Of a stretch of DNA of 64,000 nucleotides, positions 1 to 9,975 are shown one piece after another; position 1 is the first letter of the stretch, and each line of letters starts with the position of its first letter. The notes below the pieces were generated by a model, which did no database searches, was not told the DNA's origin, and worked only from the letters and a program-made list of their open reading frames with translations. Where the stretch lies: positions 1-64,000 of the forward strand of contig JAAYEH010000029.1 in the NCBI GenBank assembly GCA_012728855.1. The letters run 5' to 3'. The DNA is from Rhodopirellula sp. GTDB lineage: Bacteria > Planctomycetota > Planctomycetia > Pirellulales > Thermoguttaceae. The translations under genes were made by a program, and so were the position numbers.

Positions 1-118
1 AGTGTCAACGGCTTGAACTCACCCACAGATTCTGCGGAAGGATCTTTTCAATCAATTGGGTTGCGGCCGAGCGAAGCGAGGCCGCGCTGGGGTACTTCTC
101 TCTATTCCGATCAAGACC
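1..118. other. 3' flank of the macroglobulin gene with a GC-rich hairpin
   Basis: No coding sequence is seen. A hairpin at 63-85 has arms GCGGCC and GGCCGC around GAGCGAAGCGA. It lies about 35 bases beyond the stop codon of the minus-strand gene that follows and could act in transcription termination, but no clear U-tract follows it. It may instead be a dispersed palindromic repeat. Confidence 0.35.
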
Positions 119-3100
119 TCAAAACGCCGTTCCCGCGCCGACCGAGCCGCCCATCCCGCCCATCCCGCGGTTGTACATATCCTGAAGTTGTTCCACCTGA
201 CCGCTCTGCAGGCCCTGGTTGGTCTCCTGCAGCCCTCGGAGCAAGTCGTTGCCGGGAGCCGGGGCCGGCTGTGCCGCCGCCGGCGCCGCCATGCCGCCCA
301 TCCCCATTCCCGGCCCACCAAAGAATCCCCCCATGCCTCCGCCTCCCATTCCCATCTGGCCGCCCTCCATCCTTGCCGGGCGATCCTTCAGCGGTAGTGC
401 TCCTTCGCCGGATTTGGCGCCCGCCGCCGAACGCAACTTCTGCAGGAACGTGGCGATTTGGCGATGCACATCCTGAGTCTGGGAGAGCACGATGACGTCG
501 GCGTTGGGATACTCCATCGGCGCAATCGATCCGGGGCCCCCGACCTCATCCCACGTCGTCGGCGAAATCGTCGTGGAGATCGTCTCGATGAGCGACTCGA
601 AATCGGCCCACGGCTTCCCTTCGGCATCGCGGAAACGCACCAGGTCGCCCACCGGATAGACCACTGTCGTCAACTCCGTCTCCGCTCGCTCGGGAGTCGT
701 GATCAGCAATATCTCGTCCTGCACCTGGTAAACGAGGTCAATGTTCTTGAGCAACAGATTCAGGGCCGAGCGGAGCGATATCCCATCGCCGCGGAAGGTC
801 AGAGGCGTGTCGGCGGCAATGCCCACGTCGTCCAATGATCTCTGGTCGAGCCGGACCGGGATGCCGTGCTGCTGTTCGATAATCCTCGCGACTTGCTCCA
901 GCGGCGTCTCATCCAGCTCGAGCCGCGTCGGCGCATCCAGGGCCGCTTCGATCTTCTTGCTCGCCTCGGTCGAGCCCGGCCCGCTGACCGGAACTCCGAC
1001 CTCCAGCCACGACGGCTGCGCCTCCGCCCGGCTCACCGGCGGCAGCGGCAGCATCGGTGTCGGCGACTTCAGCGGAACGCGCCCGACGACGCCTCGCGGC
1101 GCCATGCCGCCCGTTTCCGCCTCGCCGCGGTGGAAGGCATAACTCCCGGACTCGGCCCGGGCGATGACCGTCGGCGAACCGACCACCGCCTCGGCGACAA
1201 ACATTCCACGGCGATCGGTTGTGCCGGAGATGAAATCGACGTTGCCGCTGCCGGCGATCTTCACCTGGACTCCGTGGATGTACTGGCCGCTCGCTCCATC
1301 TTTCACCGTGGCGCGGACCTGCCGGGCCACCGCATCGTGCGACACTTCAACCTCCAGCGGCGTGAGCAATACCAGCCCGCTGGTGTAAAGATTCTCACCA
1401 CGGCAGACCACCAGATACGCCCCTTCCTCCGCGATCGGCAGCGGGAGCGTCTTGGTACGATCCCGATAGTCCTGGCCGTCGCCCAGTGCGATGGTGGCTT
1501 CGTGGTGCGGCCGGATACCGGCCAGATTGATCTGCGCGATGCCGCCCAGGTTCTGTTCGACCAGCGCGAACTTCATCAGGTCGATGCGGTAGACCTTCAT
1601 CTCGCAGGAAGCAACGTTGCGGAATTCCAGATCCAACGCAACCTTCTCACCGGGCCGCACGGCCGTCACCTCCGGCACACGAATGGCCTTGCGGAGAAAG
1701 TACTCGATCGACTGCCTTGCGTCGGGGAAGCGGTCTTCGACCCGCCGGTACTGCTCGATCGCCTCGACGGCCTGGCCGAGGCTATGGTGGATCTGTCCCA
1801 GGATGTAGACCGCCAGCCACTTGTTGGTATCCGGCGGGGTCCGCTCGGAGTCGCCGCCGTCCGACGGCAGTTGGGCCACCTTGCGGAGCATCTCGATCGC
1901 CTCTTCGTGCCGGCCCGTGGCGAAGCGGCAGTAACCGATGATGTACCAGAAACTGCTGAGCAGCCGGCTCTTCGGATAGCGATCGGCATATCGACGGCAG
2001 GCGGCTTCGGCCTCCGCATACTTTTCCAGTTCGATCATCGCGTTGGCCGCCGAGAACGACGCCTGGTCGGCCGCCGGATCTTCCGGATAACTGGTGAGGA
2101 AGCACTCCAGCATCCGCCAGGCCATCGCCACCAGATCCACGCGGTTGAGCCTTGCCTCGCGGAGCTTGGGATCGCCGGCCGCGGTGGGAGCTTTGGCATA
2201 GACCTGCTGGGCCAGCGCATAGTCGGCCGCTGCCACGTAGCTCTCGGGCGGATATTGGCGGATGAGCCGCCCCATGATCTCCACGCTCTTGAGAAACTCG
2301 CCCTGCGCGGCGAGAAATCCGGCCACACCGCCTTCCTGCGTAAAGTTGCCCTCGACGGTGGCGCGGAAGACCAGGAAGCTCCGCTCATATTCTTTGATTT
2401 CGTGGTAGGCCGCGGCCACTTTCATGATCTTGGCGAAAGGGAACTGCTCGTCGGGCCATTTTTCCTTGATGATTTCGAAGTAGCGGACGATCTCGGCCGG
2501 CGGGCCGAGCGCGAGGTACACGTCCAGCAGCATCGTCACGGCATCCTTGTAGACGTTCGGCTTCACATTCCACTTGGTGATCAATTCAGTCAAGTGGTCT
2601 TGCGCCGCTGCCGAATCACCGTTCTCAACAGCCAGCTTCCCCAGTTCGAACAGTTCCTGCGGCGTCAGGCGGTAGGGATCGGTCGGCTTCGAGCCGGCTG
2701 GCAGGACCGCCAGGCTCTTCGGCGGCGCGACGGCGATCTCGTCCGGCCGGTATACGTTGCGAACGACCGTCGGCGCGATTCGATACTCGCCCGGCAGGTA
2801 GCCGTAGAGTTGGTAATCGATCGTGTTGGCGCCGGGCCGTTTGTCGAGATAGAACGTGATCTCGCCCGGCCGGATCTCGAAGCGCTCGATCGCTCCCCGG
2901 ATGGAATTCTCGGCCACGGCCGTGCCGGCGGGAATCGGCTCGGTGACGGCGAGGTACTCCCGCTGCCGTGGCGGAGTATCGGAGGACGTGCTGCGGGCGA
3001 TCACCAGCCGGACCATCGCCCGCCGGCCGACGGCGAGTTGGGTTATCGTGTTGGAAAACGGCTGATACTTGCCGGCGAGGATGCCGAACCCTCGCGGGAT

Positions 3101-6100
3101 CTCCTTGCCGTCGCGGATCAGTGGCGCCGGCTCGTAACTCCGCTGCACGCTCCAGTCGGTCGTGCTGCCCTGGAGTTTGTCGGCGGGAACGAACCCGCCC
3201 AGGATCGCCTGATACGTGTAGCGTCCCCTTCCCGTGAGCTGGAACTCGATCCGTTGCTTGCCTGCGACAAGGAAGCTGTCAGGGACATTGACGACCAGGG
3301 TCGGCCTGGCTTCGTCCATCTCCAACTCGGCCGCCTGCCGCTCGTTGACCGACACGGTCAGCCGGTAGCGTTCACCCTGGAACCGGCTGGAGGCGAACCA
3401 GCGACAGAGGGCCAGGGCGGCCGGTCCAGTGGCCTTGTCGGGCGACCAGCGGCGGCCGGTGCGATGGGCCATCAGCCAGTCGATCAGTTCCTTCGCCCTG
3501 GGCGTCTGAGGATCGACCGCCTGGATTGCCAGCGCGTAGAGCGCCCGCAATTCCACCGGCGAGTGATTCCAAGGCAACGGGCCACGCTCGGCGGCCGCCT
3601 GCTCGGTTTGCTGATCGAGATCCCGCTCGGCCAATAGTCCCAGCAGTTCCGCGGCGATTTGCCGGCGATCCATCTCGACCATCGCCAGCGCGAGATAGAG
3701 CATCGCCGCGGCCGAGAGCGAAGGCCGCTCGCGATGCAGGCGGTTGGCCAGCGCGAAGTCGCCGCGACCGGCCATACAGAGGGCGTGCAGCAGGATCGCC
3801 TTGGTCTCGTAGTCGTCGTTGTCGGCCGCCGCCGTCTCGCCGGTCAAATAGTGGAGCGCCTTGTCGTAGTTCGCCGCCGGCACGACGTAACCGGCCTGAC
3901 GCGCCAGGCTCAACGCCCACACCGCGCGGGCCGACATGTAACGGTCGCTTGCCGCACCGCCGCAGGTCCAGCCCCATCCGCCGTCCTCTTTCTGCGAACT
4001 TACCAGCGCGCCGATCGTCGTGCGGACCCGCTGATCCAAGGCCAAGGCTTCCGGACCGGAGTCCCGGCCCAGCGCGAGGAGCTTCTGCAAGCCGAGCGAA
4101 GCCATCAGGTCGCTGGTAGCCGTCTCCTCGTGGGAGCTGACCCAAAGCGACGGGGTCTCGCAAAACGACGCCGGGGCGAGCACCGAGTCCAGCAGGCTTC
4201 GCTCCACCGTCGGCCCCACGAGGATCTGCAGACTGGGCGATCGGATGGGCATCTCCTTGGCCGGCTCCACCCAGACCGTCGTGCCGGCGTCGGCCGAACC
4301 GCCCGCCGTGGCATAGACGGTCATGCCATAGGGCTTCAGCGGTACACTCTGGTGGATCACGTCGCGGCGCTCACCGGCCGCAACGCTCAATTCAAACCGC
4401 ACCTCGGAGGCTGCCTGCGCTGCGGCGTCTTGGCCGGCAGGCTCCTTCGGCCGCTCCAGCGCGACCGCAAACGGCATTTCGTAGACTCCTTTGGACTTGA
4501 CTGCCAGATCCTTCTTCTCTTCGACACTCCGCCCGTCGATCGTGGTCTTGAGCACGACGCCGATGGCGCCCGCTTCGATCGCGTCGTTGTGAATGGAAAC
4601 AAGTACGGTCGCCTTGTCTCCCTCGGTAAACGCGGCCGGCAGTTTCAGTTGCCCGAACAAATCCTTCTTGGCGACCATCTTGGCGCCGGCTTCGCCGGCC
4701 AGGGTCTCGGCCGTGATGCCCCGTGCGACCAGCGACCATGCGGTGCTCCGCTGGGGAAGGCGGATCGTGATCGCGGCCTTGCCTTGCTGGTCGGTGATGA
4801 TGGACGGATTCCAGTAGGCCGTTTCCGAGGAAACCGGTTCGGCCACCGACTCGTGCTGAGTCTCCCTGGTCGAATCGCGCTTAGCCGTCATGCGTTCTTT
4901 ATCCGCCGCCTTCGGGTCCGGGCGCTCGGCGCCGCCGGCAAATGGGTCAGGGGCGGACGGCGCGGCGACCAACTCACTGCGGCTCTCAAAATCGGTCTGT
5001 GTCCCGTCGAGAAACGGCACGTCGAGGTCGGCCGAGAAGACTTCCGGCGCCGCCAAGCCGGGCATCGCGGCAGCCGGGTCGAACCCGCCCATGCCGCCGC
5101 CCATCCCCATGCCCGCGACCTTCCGGCTTTCCGCCTCCTCGCGTACCAAGGCCACCCGCTCCTCCTCCGAGAGCAGCCGCGGGTTGATCGGCCGGGTGGA
5201 CGGGCGGTAGGCGAACGTGATGCTCGACGCCGTGCGGATCGCCGGCTCGCGGTCGCTGCCCCGGAAGAACTCGTGGATCGGTGGCATCGGCCAGGCGAAA
5301 CGATCCAGCAGCGTCTGCTCGACAACCGCCAGGCTCAATTCCGCGGCGACCGGCTTGCCCTGCGGATCGGTGGTGAGAACGGTCACTTCCGCATCGAACG
5401 GCCCCTGGTCGCCCGCCGGCTGCGGCTCGCCACGTGGTTTCACCGACAACGCCACCTGCAACTGGCGCTCGACGACAAACGGGCTGGTCGCCTCGTGGAA
5501 CCGTACCGGCAGCCTGGCCGCGTCCGGCTCTTCCGAATCCGCCTGCGGTTTCCCATCGCGAACATCGCTCATCACCGCTACGGCCAGTTGAAAGTTCGGG
5601 GCCAGACGCGAGTGCATCACGATCGGCAGTTTGTTCGGCCCGGTCTGGAGTTCCACCAGCCGGTAGTCGAGAACGCGGGCACCTTGGAACGCGACCAAGG
5701 CCAGTGCCGGCGGTTCTCGCCAATGGAGCGTGATCTCCGCGGTGTCGCCCGCCTTGAACGTATGCCGGTCGGACAGGATCCGCAGGCGAACGTCGTCCTT
5801 TTCCCCCGAGACGACCACTGCGGTCACTGCGGAGACCGGATTGTGGAAGCGGTCCACCCCCTCCGCTCGCAGCCGATACTGCCCGCCGCTGTCGAGCTGG
5901 AGCGTCAGACGGGCCGTGCCGTCGGTCGCCGTTTCCACCTCGTGCTCCTCGACGAGCCGCTCGCCGACCTTGCCTTCGACGTGCGTCAGCTCCAGGACTT
6001 CGAGTCGGAGCTTCCGTCCGGTCGGTTGGCCGGCCACGTCGCGCGTTGTCATCGAGAGTTCAAACGGCTCCCCGGCGACAAGCACATCCCGCTTCGTCTT

Positions 6101-8845
6101 CAGTTCCACGTTGAATTCGCGCGGAGCGATAAAAAGCTCGACCTGCGTGTGGAGATTGCGTTCGGTGAGCGACGCGGTCAACTCCACCCGGGCGTTCTCG
6201 GCGAATTCGCGGGTCGGCAGCTTGAAGTGGACTTCCCCTTTCGCGTCGGTAGCCGCTTGGTGGATCCTCTCATCGGCCAGGCGATAGACGATCTCCCGCC
6301 CCGCCAGCGGCGCGCCGTAGTAGTAGCCCAGGCGGATCGTCCCTTCGATTTCTTCCCCGCGGCAGTAAACTCGCCGCGGCACGTCGATCGCAAGCGTCAC
6401 CGGCTCCAGGTGGTACTCGTGGACCTCAAACGTTCCCTGGTAATCTTGCGTCTTGTCCCAAACGCGGACGCGGTACGTCCCCTGCGGGCTGGCGGGCGGC
6501 AGCGGAAACCCGACGCAAAACGTCCCGAAATCCCCGAGCATGACTTCGTCTTGCCGTACGACCCGATCGCGAGGGTCGAGCACCTCCAGCGTGTACTTCT
6601 TTCCCTTGTCGACGACGTAGGCATCGTCGCTCACGCGGCGAATGCAGCCGCGGACGTGGACCTGCTGTCCGGCCCGGTAGGCCGGCCGGTCCGTATAGAC
6701 GTATCCCTTGTCGGCCAGCCCCTTGGCCACGCCGATCCCTTCCAGCCCGACGACGTTCGACGCCATGTTCTCCTCGGCGACCGCCAGCACACGCACGTCG
6801 CTCGCCTCGGCCAGTTCCGCAAAAGCTCCCTGAAACACGCCGTCCTTGCCGGTAGCGGCTTCGGCGAAGACCTCGCTGCCGTTGGAAATCAACAGCTTCG
6901 CTGCCGGCCAGGGCTTGCCCGTTCGCATGTTCTCGGCGAAGACAAACACCTCGTCGCGCGAACTCTTCACGATCACGTCCAGATCGCTTTGGATCACCAT
7001 TGTCGTAGCTTCCAATGTCGGGCTACTGACGGTGACGGCCATCACGCCGGGGCTGGGACCGCCGGCCAGCGGCACTTCCACTTGGCTTTCGAACTCCTGG
7101 TACTCCGCGTAATCGGGCACCTTGAACTCAAAGGTGGCGTCGGGATCGATCAGCGCGATGTCGAGTTTTTCCACCGCGCCGGCCAGGTGCATTTTGCGGA
7201 AGTAGGTCTCCATGTCGACCCGGTACGCCCGCACCGTCACCGACGGGATGTTCCGCGTAGAGAGTTTCAACCGCGGGGTCTCGTCGGAGCGGAAGATCCG
7301 CTCGGTGACCACGGTCAACTGTTTGGCGGTAAGCCGAGCGATCGCCTGCATGGCGGAGTTGGCGTGGTTGCCCCAAGTGACCTTGCGATAGGCTTCCAGC
7401 GCGTCGGCAAAGCGGCCGAGATGGCGCTCGAGTGTCAGCCCGATCATGTATTGGGCGTGCGAAGCGGCATCGGATTGGGAGTATTTTGAGACAACCCGCC
7501 GCCAGTCGGCGATCGCCTCGTCCCATTTCTCCTGATCGTAATTGATGCGGCCGAAGAGAAAGAGAACGGCCGGATTGCGGCTGTCCAGCGGATGGTCGGT
7601 GAGGAATTGCTCGAGCACCTTTTGGGCCGCCGCGTAGTCTTTGGCCTGATACCGCTCGACCCCTTTCAGGTATTCGGTGTTGACCACCTGCTCTTGGACC
7701 TCGCGCCAGGCGGCGTCGGAGGGATGTTTCACCAGATAGTCTCGCCAGACGGCCAGCGCCTTGTCGTATTGCTTCTGCAACTGATAGGACCGGCCCAATC
7801 GGTTGCGGGCCGCGGGGATTTCTTCGCCGGACTGATAGCGCGGGTCGGTCAGCAGCAGTTCCAGTCGCGCGGCGGCATCCTGATAGCGGCCTCGGTGGAG
7901 ATAGCTCTCGGCGATTTCCAGGTGGGCCTGTCCGGCGAGCTTGTGCGCGGGGAACCGTTCCAAGAATGCCTCCAGCGCAGCCACGCCCAGGCTCAATTCC
8001 TCCTCGCCTTGCGGCGTGGGAATATGCCACGTCCGTGAGATGTGAAACTGCGCCTCGGCGATCCGTTCCGACGGCGAACCGCCGGCAGCGGCCAACAGAT
8101 CCTGCCAGGCACGGCGGGCCTCCGCCGGCTTGTCCAGCTCCAGCAGGCATTCTCCCAAACGATAGCGGGCTTCGACCGTTTCCGGCGCCTCGCGGTGATC
8201 CTCGATGAACTGCCGCAGCAGATCGGCCGCCTTGTCGTACTGCGCCAACTTCTGAAGGCATTCGGCCACTCGCAGTTCCACCTCGATCCGCTTCTGCGGC
8301 GTTGGTCCGATCTGGAGGGCTTCCTGATAGAACAGCCCGGCCCGTGCGTAATCCGGCTGCTGCTCTTCTTTGGCCGGTTTGAAGCAGGCCTCGGCGAACT
8401 GGAGGAGCACTTCGGCCAACTCCTCTTTCCGATCCGCTGAGAGAAGCTGCTCCGCCTCGGCCCGGTAGATCACCTCGGCCGCGCGGAAATCGCCTTTGCG
8501 AGCCAACGCCAGCCCGATGGCAAAGCGGGCTCGCCGCGCCCACGGGCTGTTGGGAAACTGCTTACCCAACTGCTCCAAGGCGGCCACGGCATCGTCGTGC
8601 TTCTCTTGCAGCCCCAGCGCCCGTCCTTTGAGATAGCTGAGGTAGTCTTGGGGAGCGTCCTTGGATTCCATCGCTTTGTCGATGGCCTCGACGGCCGCCG
8701 CGTAATTGCGGTTCTGGAAAGCCTGTCGGACGGATTCGTCGACCAGCGGCACGTCGGCGACGGGAGTCTCCGCCGAGGCGAACTCGGCAAAAAACAGGAC
8801 CATGAGACCGACAAGCGACCCATGCGAGAACACGGCGCGCAACAT
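119..8845 (-). CDS. giant exported TPR / alpha-2-macroglobulin-like / STN-domain protein
   Basis: A 2908-residue protein. The ATG at 8845 is preferred over upstream codons because it is preceded by GAGGAGAAG and starts a clear signal peptide ending near FAEFASAET. In order: TPR repeats (about 30-560), macroglobulin beta domains with the bait-like segment YTDRPAYRAGQQ (about 715) and the A2M core ETAYWNPSIITDQQG (about 1340), a helical thioester-domain-like toroid with GGWGW (about 1620), a second TPR block (about 2050-2390), another MG-like domain, a secretin-type STN domain (about 2635-2750, PTRLELDETPLEQVARII), and a Gly/Met-rich tail. The thioester motif CxEQ is missing; the matching place reads HEETATSDLMASLG. 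Bacterial A2M proteins trap or sense proteases in the envelope; here the role is inferred. The gene is divergent from an ECF sigma factor, with 144 bases between them. Confidence 0.88.
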   Translation of the reverse strand: MLRAVFSHGSLVGLMVLFFAEFASAETPVADVPLVDESVRQAFQNRNYAAAVEAIDKAMESKDAPQDYLSYLKGRALGLQEKHDDAVAALEQLGKQFPNSPWARRARFAIGLALARKGDFRAAEVIYRAEAEQLLSADRKEELAEVLLQFAEACFKPAKEEQQPDYARAGLFYQEALQIGPTPQKRIEVELRVAECLQKLAQYDKAADLLRQFIEDHREAPETVEARYRLGECLLELDKPAEARRAWQDLLAAAGGSPSERIAEAQFHISRTWHIPTPQGEEELSLGVAALEAFLERFPAHKLAGQAHLEIAESYLHRGRYQDAAARLELLLTDPRYQSGEEIPAARNRLGRSYQLQKQYDKALAVWRDYLVKHPSDAAWREVQEQVVNTEYLKGVERYQAKDYAAAQKVLEQFLTDHPLDSRNPAVLFLFGRINYDQEKWDEAIADWRRVVSKYSQSDAASHAQYMIGLTLERHLGRFADALEAYRKVTWGNHANSAMQAIARLTAKQLTVVTERIFRSDETPRLKLSTRNIPSVTVRAYRVDMETYFRKMHLAGAVEKLDIALIDPDATFEFKVPDYAEYQEFESQVEVPLAGGPSPGVMAVTVSSPTLEATTMVIQSDLDVIVKSSRDEVFVFAENMRTGKPWPAAKLLISNGSEVFAEAATGKDGVFQGAFAELAEASDVRVLAVAEENMASNVVGLEGIGVAKGLADKGYVYTDRPAYRAGQQVHVRGCIRRVSDDAYVVDKGKKYTLEVLDPRDRVVRQDEVMLGDFGTFCVGFPLPPASPQGTYRVRVWDKTQDYQGTFEVHEYHLEPVTLAIDVPRRVYCRGEEIEGTIRLGYYYGAPLAGREIVYRLADERIHQAATDAKGEVHFKLPTREFAENARVELTASLTERNLHTQVELFIAPREFNVELKTKRDVLVAGEPFELSMTTRDVAGQPTGRKLRLEVLELTHVEGKVGERLVEEHEVETATDGTARLTLQLDSGGQYRLRAEGVDRFHNPVSAVTAVVVSGEKDDVRLRILSDRHTFKAGDTAEITLHWREPPALALVAFQGARVLDYRLVELQTGPNKLPIVMHSRLAPNFQLAVAVMSDVRDGKPQADSEEPDAARLPVRFHEATSPFVVERQLQVALSVKPRGEPQPAGDQGPFDAEVTVLTTDPQGKPVAAELSLAVVEQTLLDRFAWPMPPIHEFFRGSDREPAIRTASSITFAYRPSTRPINPRLLSEEERVALVREEAESRKVAGMGMGGGMGGFDPAAAMPGLAAPEVFSADLDVPFLDGTQTDFESRSELVAAPSAPDPFAGGAERPDPKAADKERMTAKRDSTRETQHESVAEPVSSETAYWNPSIITDQQGKAAITIRLPQRSTAWSLVARGITAETLAGEAGAKMVAKKDLFGQLKLPAAFTEGDKATVLVSIHNDAIEAGAIGVVLKTTIDGRSVEEKKDLAVKSKGVYEMPFAVALERPKEPAGQDAAAQAASEVRFELSVAAGERRDVIHQSVPLKPYGMTVYATAGGSADAGTTVWVEPAKEMPIRSPSLQILVGPTVERSLLDSVLAPASFCETPSLWVSSHEETATSDLMASLGLQKLLALGRDSGPEALALDQRVRTTIGALVSSQKEDGGWGWTCGGAASDRYMSARAVWALSLARQAGYVVPAANYDKALHYLTGETAAADNDDYETKAILLHALCMAGRGDFALANRLHRERPSLSAAAMLYLALAMVEMDRRQIAAELLGLLAERDLDQQTEQAAAERGPLPWNHSPVELRALYALAIQAVDPQTPRAKELIDWLMAHRTGRRWSPDKATGPAALALCRWFASSRFQGERYRLTVSVNERQAAELEMDEARPTLVVNVPDSFLVAGKQRIEFQLTGRGRYTYQAILGGFVPADKLQGSTTDWSVQRSYEPAPLIRDGKEIPRGFGILAGKYQPFSNTITQLAVGRRAMVRLVIARSTSSDTPPRQREYLAVTEPIPAGTAVAENSIRGAIERFEIRPGEITFYLDKRPGANTIDYQLYGYLPGEYRIAPTVVRNVYRPDEIAVAPPKSLAVLPAGSKPTDPYRLTPQELFELGKLAVENGDSAAAQDHLTELITKWNVKPNVYKDAVTMLLDVYLALGPPAEIVRYFEIIKEKWPDEQFPFAKIMKVAAAYHEIKEYERSFLVFRATVEGNFTQEGGVAGFLAAQGEFLKSVEIMGRLIRQYPPESYVAAADYALAQQVYAKAPTAAGDPKLREARLNRVDLVAMAWRMLECFLTSYPEDPAADQASFSAANAMIELEKYAEAEAACRRYADRYPKSRLLSSFWYIIGYCRFATGRHEEAIEMLRKVAQLPSDGGDSERTPPDTNKWLAVYILGQIHHSLGQAVEAIEQYRRVEDRFPDARQSIEYFLRKAIRVPEVTAVRPGEKVALDLEFRNVASCEMKVYRIDLMKFALVEQNLGGIAQINLAGIRPHHEATIALGDGQDYRDRTKTLPLPIAEEGAYLVVCRGENLYTSGLVLLTPLEVEVSHDAVARQVRATVKDGASGQYIHGVQVKIAGSGNVDFISGTTDRRGMFVAEAVVGSPTVIARAESGSYAFHRGEAETGGMAPRGVVGRVPLKSPTPMLPLPPVSRAEAQPSWLEVGVPVSGPGSTEASKKIEAALDAPTRLELDETPLEQVARIIEQQHGIPVRLDQRSLDDVGIAADTPLTFRGDGISLRSALNLLLKNIDLVYQVQDEILLITTPERAETELTTVVYPVGDLVRFRDAEGKPWADFESLIETISTTISPTTWDEVGGPGSIAPMEYPNADVIVLSQTQDVHRQIATFLQKLRSAAGAKSGEGALPLKDRPARMEGGQMGMGGGGMGGFFGGPGMGMGGMAAPAAAQPAPAPGNDLLRGLQETNQGLQSGQVEQLQDMYNRGMGGMGGSVGAGTAF

Positions 8846-8989
8846 GGCACTTCTCCTCTTCTTTCCGAAAGCCAGAACGGCAAGGACAGGTCGTCGGCCA
8901 CTGGGGGCAGAGCCGCCAGCAGCCGGCCGGTTTTCCCGAGCAACTGTCATCATACCGCCAGGAGAAGGCATAGGGAACATAGTGGATCG
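8846..8989. promoter_or_regulatory. divergent intergenic region, macroglobulin gene / ECF sigma gene
   Basis: This short region must hold the start signals for both the minus-strand macroglobulin gene and the plus-strand sigma gene. No sigma-70 consensus is obvious. A shared or autoregulated ECF promoter is an inference from the arrangement. Confidence 0.4.
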
Positions 8990-9538
8990 ATGAGAACGCC
9001 CGACGACATCCACGACGAGTTGCTGGTGATTCGCTGTCAGGACGGCGACCGCGAGGCCTTGGCCGAGCTGGTCGATCGCTGGCAGCCGAAGCTGCTGCGC
9101 CAGGCGATGCGGCTGACCGGCACGGCGGACTCGGCGGCCGACGTCATCCAGGAGACCTGGGTGGCGATCGTTCGCGGCATCCGGCGGCTCGACGATCCAG
9201 CCGCATTCCGCGATTGGGCGTACCGCATCCTTACCCACAAGTCCGCCGATTGGGTCCGCGACCGCCAGCGCCGGCGGGCTACCGGGCGTCCATTGGCCGT
9301 TGAACCGGTCGAAACGGCGCCGGCGACCGAAGACTCGTCGGACGACGTCACGGCGCTCCGCAATGCGATCAAGCTGCGTCCCAATCAACAGAAAACAATC
9401 CTGGGAATGTTCTACCTTGACGGCATGCCGGTCCGGCTCATCGCCGAGGTGCTTTCGCTGCCGGAAGGCACGGTCAAGTCGCGTCTCTACCACGCCCGTT
9501 GTCACCTCAAAGAGGTGCTGGAAAGGAGAAAGCCATGA
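8990..9538 (+). CDS. ECF-type RNA polymerase sigma factor
   Basis: A 182-residue sigma-70 family factor. Region 2 runs about 10-85 (ALAELVDRWQPKLLRQAMRL, then DVIQETW and AFRDWAYRI). Region 4 lies about 125-175 with a helix-turn-helix reading LIAEVLSLPEGTVKSRLYHA. The ATG at 8990 is the only good start in the open frame; a purine-rich stretch AGGAGAAGG lies about 20 bases before it. The stop overlaps the next ATG (ATGA), so the two genes are translationally coupled. The factor probably responds to a signal relayed by the membrane partner. The target regulon is unknown, but the divergent macroglobulin gene is a natural candidate. Confidence 0.88.
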   Translation: MRTPDDIHDELLVIRCQDGDREALAELVDRWQPKLLRQAMRLTGTADSAADVIQETWVAIVRGIRRLDDPAAFRDWAYRILTHKSADWVRDRQRRRATGRPLAVEPVETAPATEDSSDDVTALRNAIKLRPNQQKTILGMFYLDGMPVRLIAEVLSLPEGTVKSRLYHARCHLKEVLERRKP

Positions 9539-9975
9539 AAAACATCGATCAGATGATCCGCGAGGCGCTCGGCAAGGAGGATTCGGAGCTATTGGAATTC
9601 TACAAGGAGCCGGCCATCCACGAGATGCTGATGGAGACATTCCGTGGCAGATTCCGGTGGATCAACGCCCTGGCCTTCACGTGGACGATCCTAATCCTCG
9701 GGCTGCTGGTTGTGCTGGCATACCTCTTCTTCCACGCACAGAGCACGCAGGTGATGATCGCGTATGCCACCGGATTTCTCTGGGGAATCATGTGGATCGC
9801 CATGCTCAAGATCTGGTTCTGGCTGGAGATGAACAAGAACTCGCTCACGCGGGAGATCAAGCGGCTGGAACTGCAACTGGCCAACCTCAGTCGGCGTTCA
9901 AGCTCGGCGAGGGTGGCGATAATCTCGTCAAAACCAGCGGGCTCGGTGAGGTACATATCCCGCATCGCCTGGTAA
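9535..9975 (+). CDS. DUF6768-like membrane protein, putative sigma-factor partner; 3' end replaced
   Basis: A 146-residue product starting at the ATG that overlaps the sigma-factor stop. The first 120 residues resemble the DUF6768 family often found behind ECF sigma genes in planctomycetes: a short soluble N-terminus (KNIDQMIREALGKEDSELL), two membrane segments (about 48-68 and 75-97) and an amphipathic end TREIKRLELQLANLSRR. From about base 9890 the frame runs into antisense AbiEii sequence, so the last roughly 25 residues (SSSARVAIISS...) are foreign. An anti-sigma or regulatory role is inferred from coupling only. The core helices are intact, so the protein may still work. Confidence 0.7.
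   Translation: MKNIDQMIREALGKEDSELLEFYKEPAIHEMLMETFRGRFRWINALAFTWTILILGLLVVLAYLFFHAQSTQVMIAYATGFLWGIMWIAMLKIWFWLEMNKNSLTREIKRLELQLANLSRRSSSARVAIISSKPAGSVRYISRIAW

Noticed and set aside
866..7489. Very long plus-strand open frames (866-3637, 3659-7489) opposite the macroglobulin gene
   Set aside because: They are antisense shadows caused by high GC at third positions; no domain, signal peptide or binding site, and the minus-strand product has clear domains.
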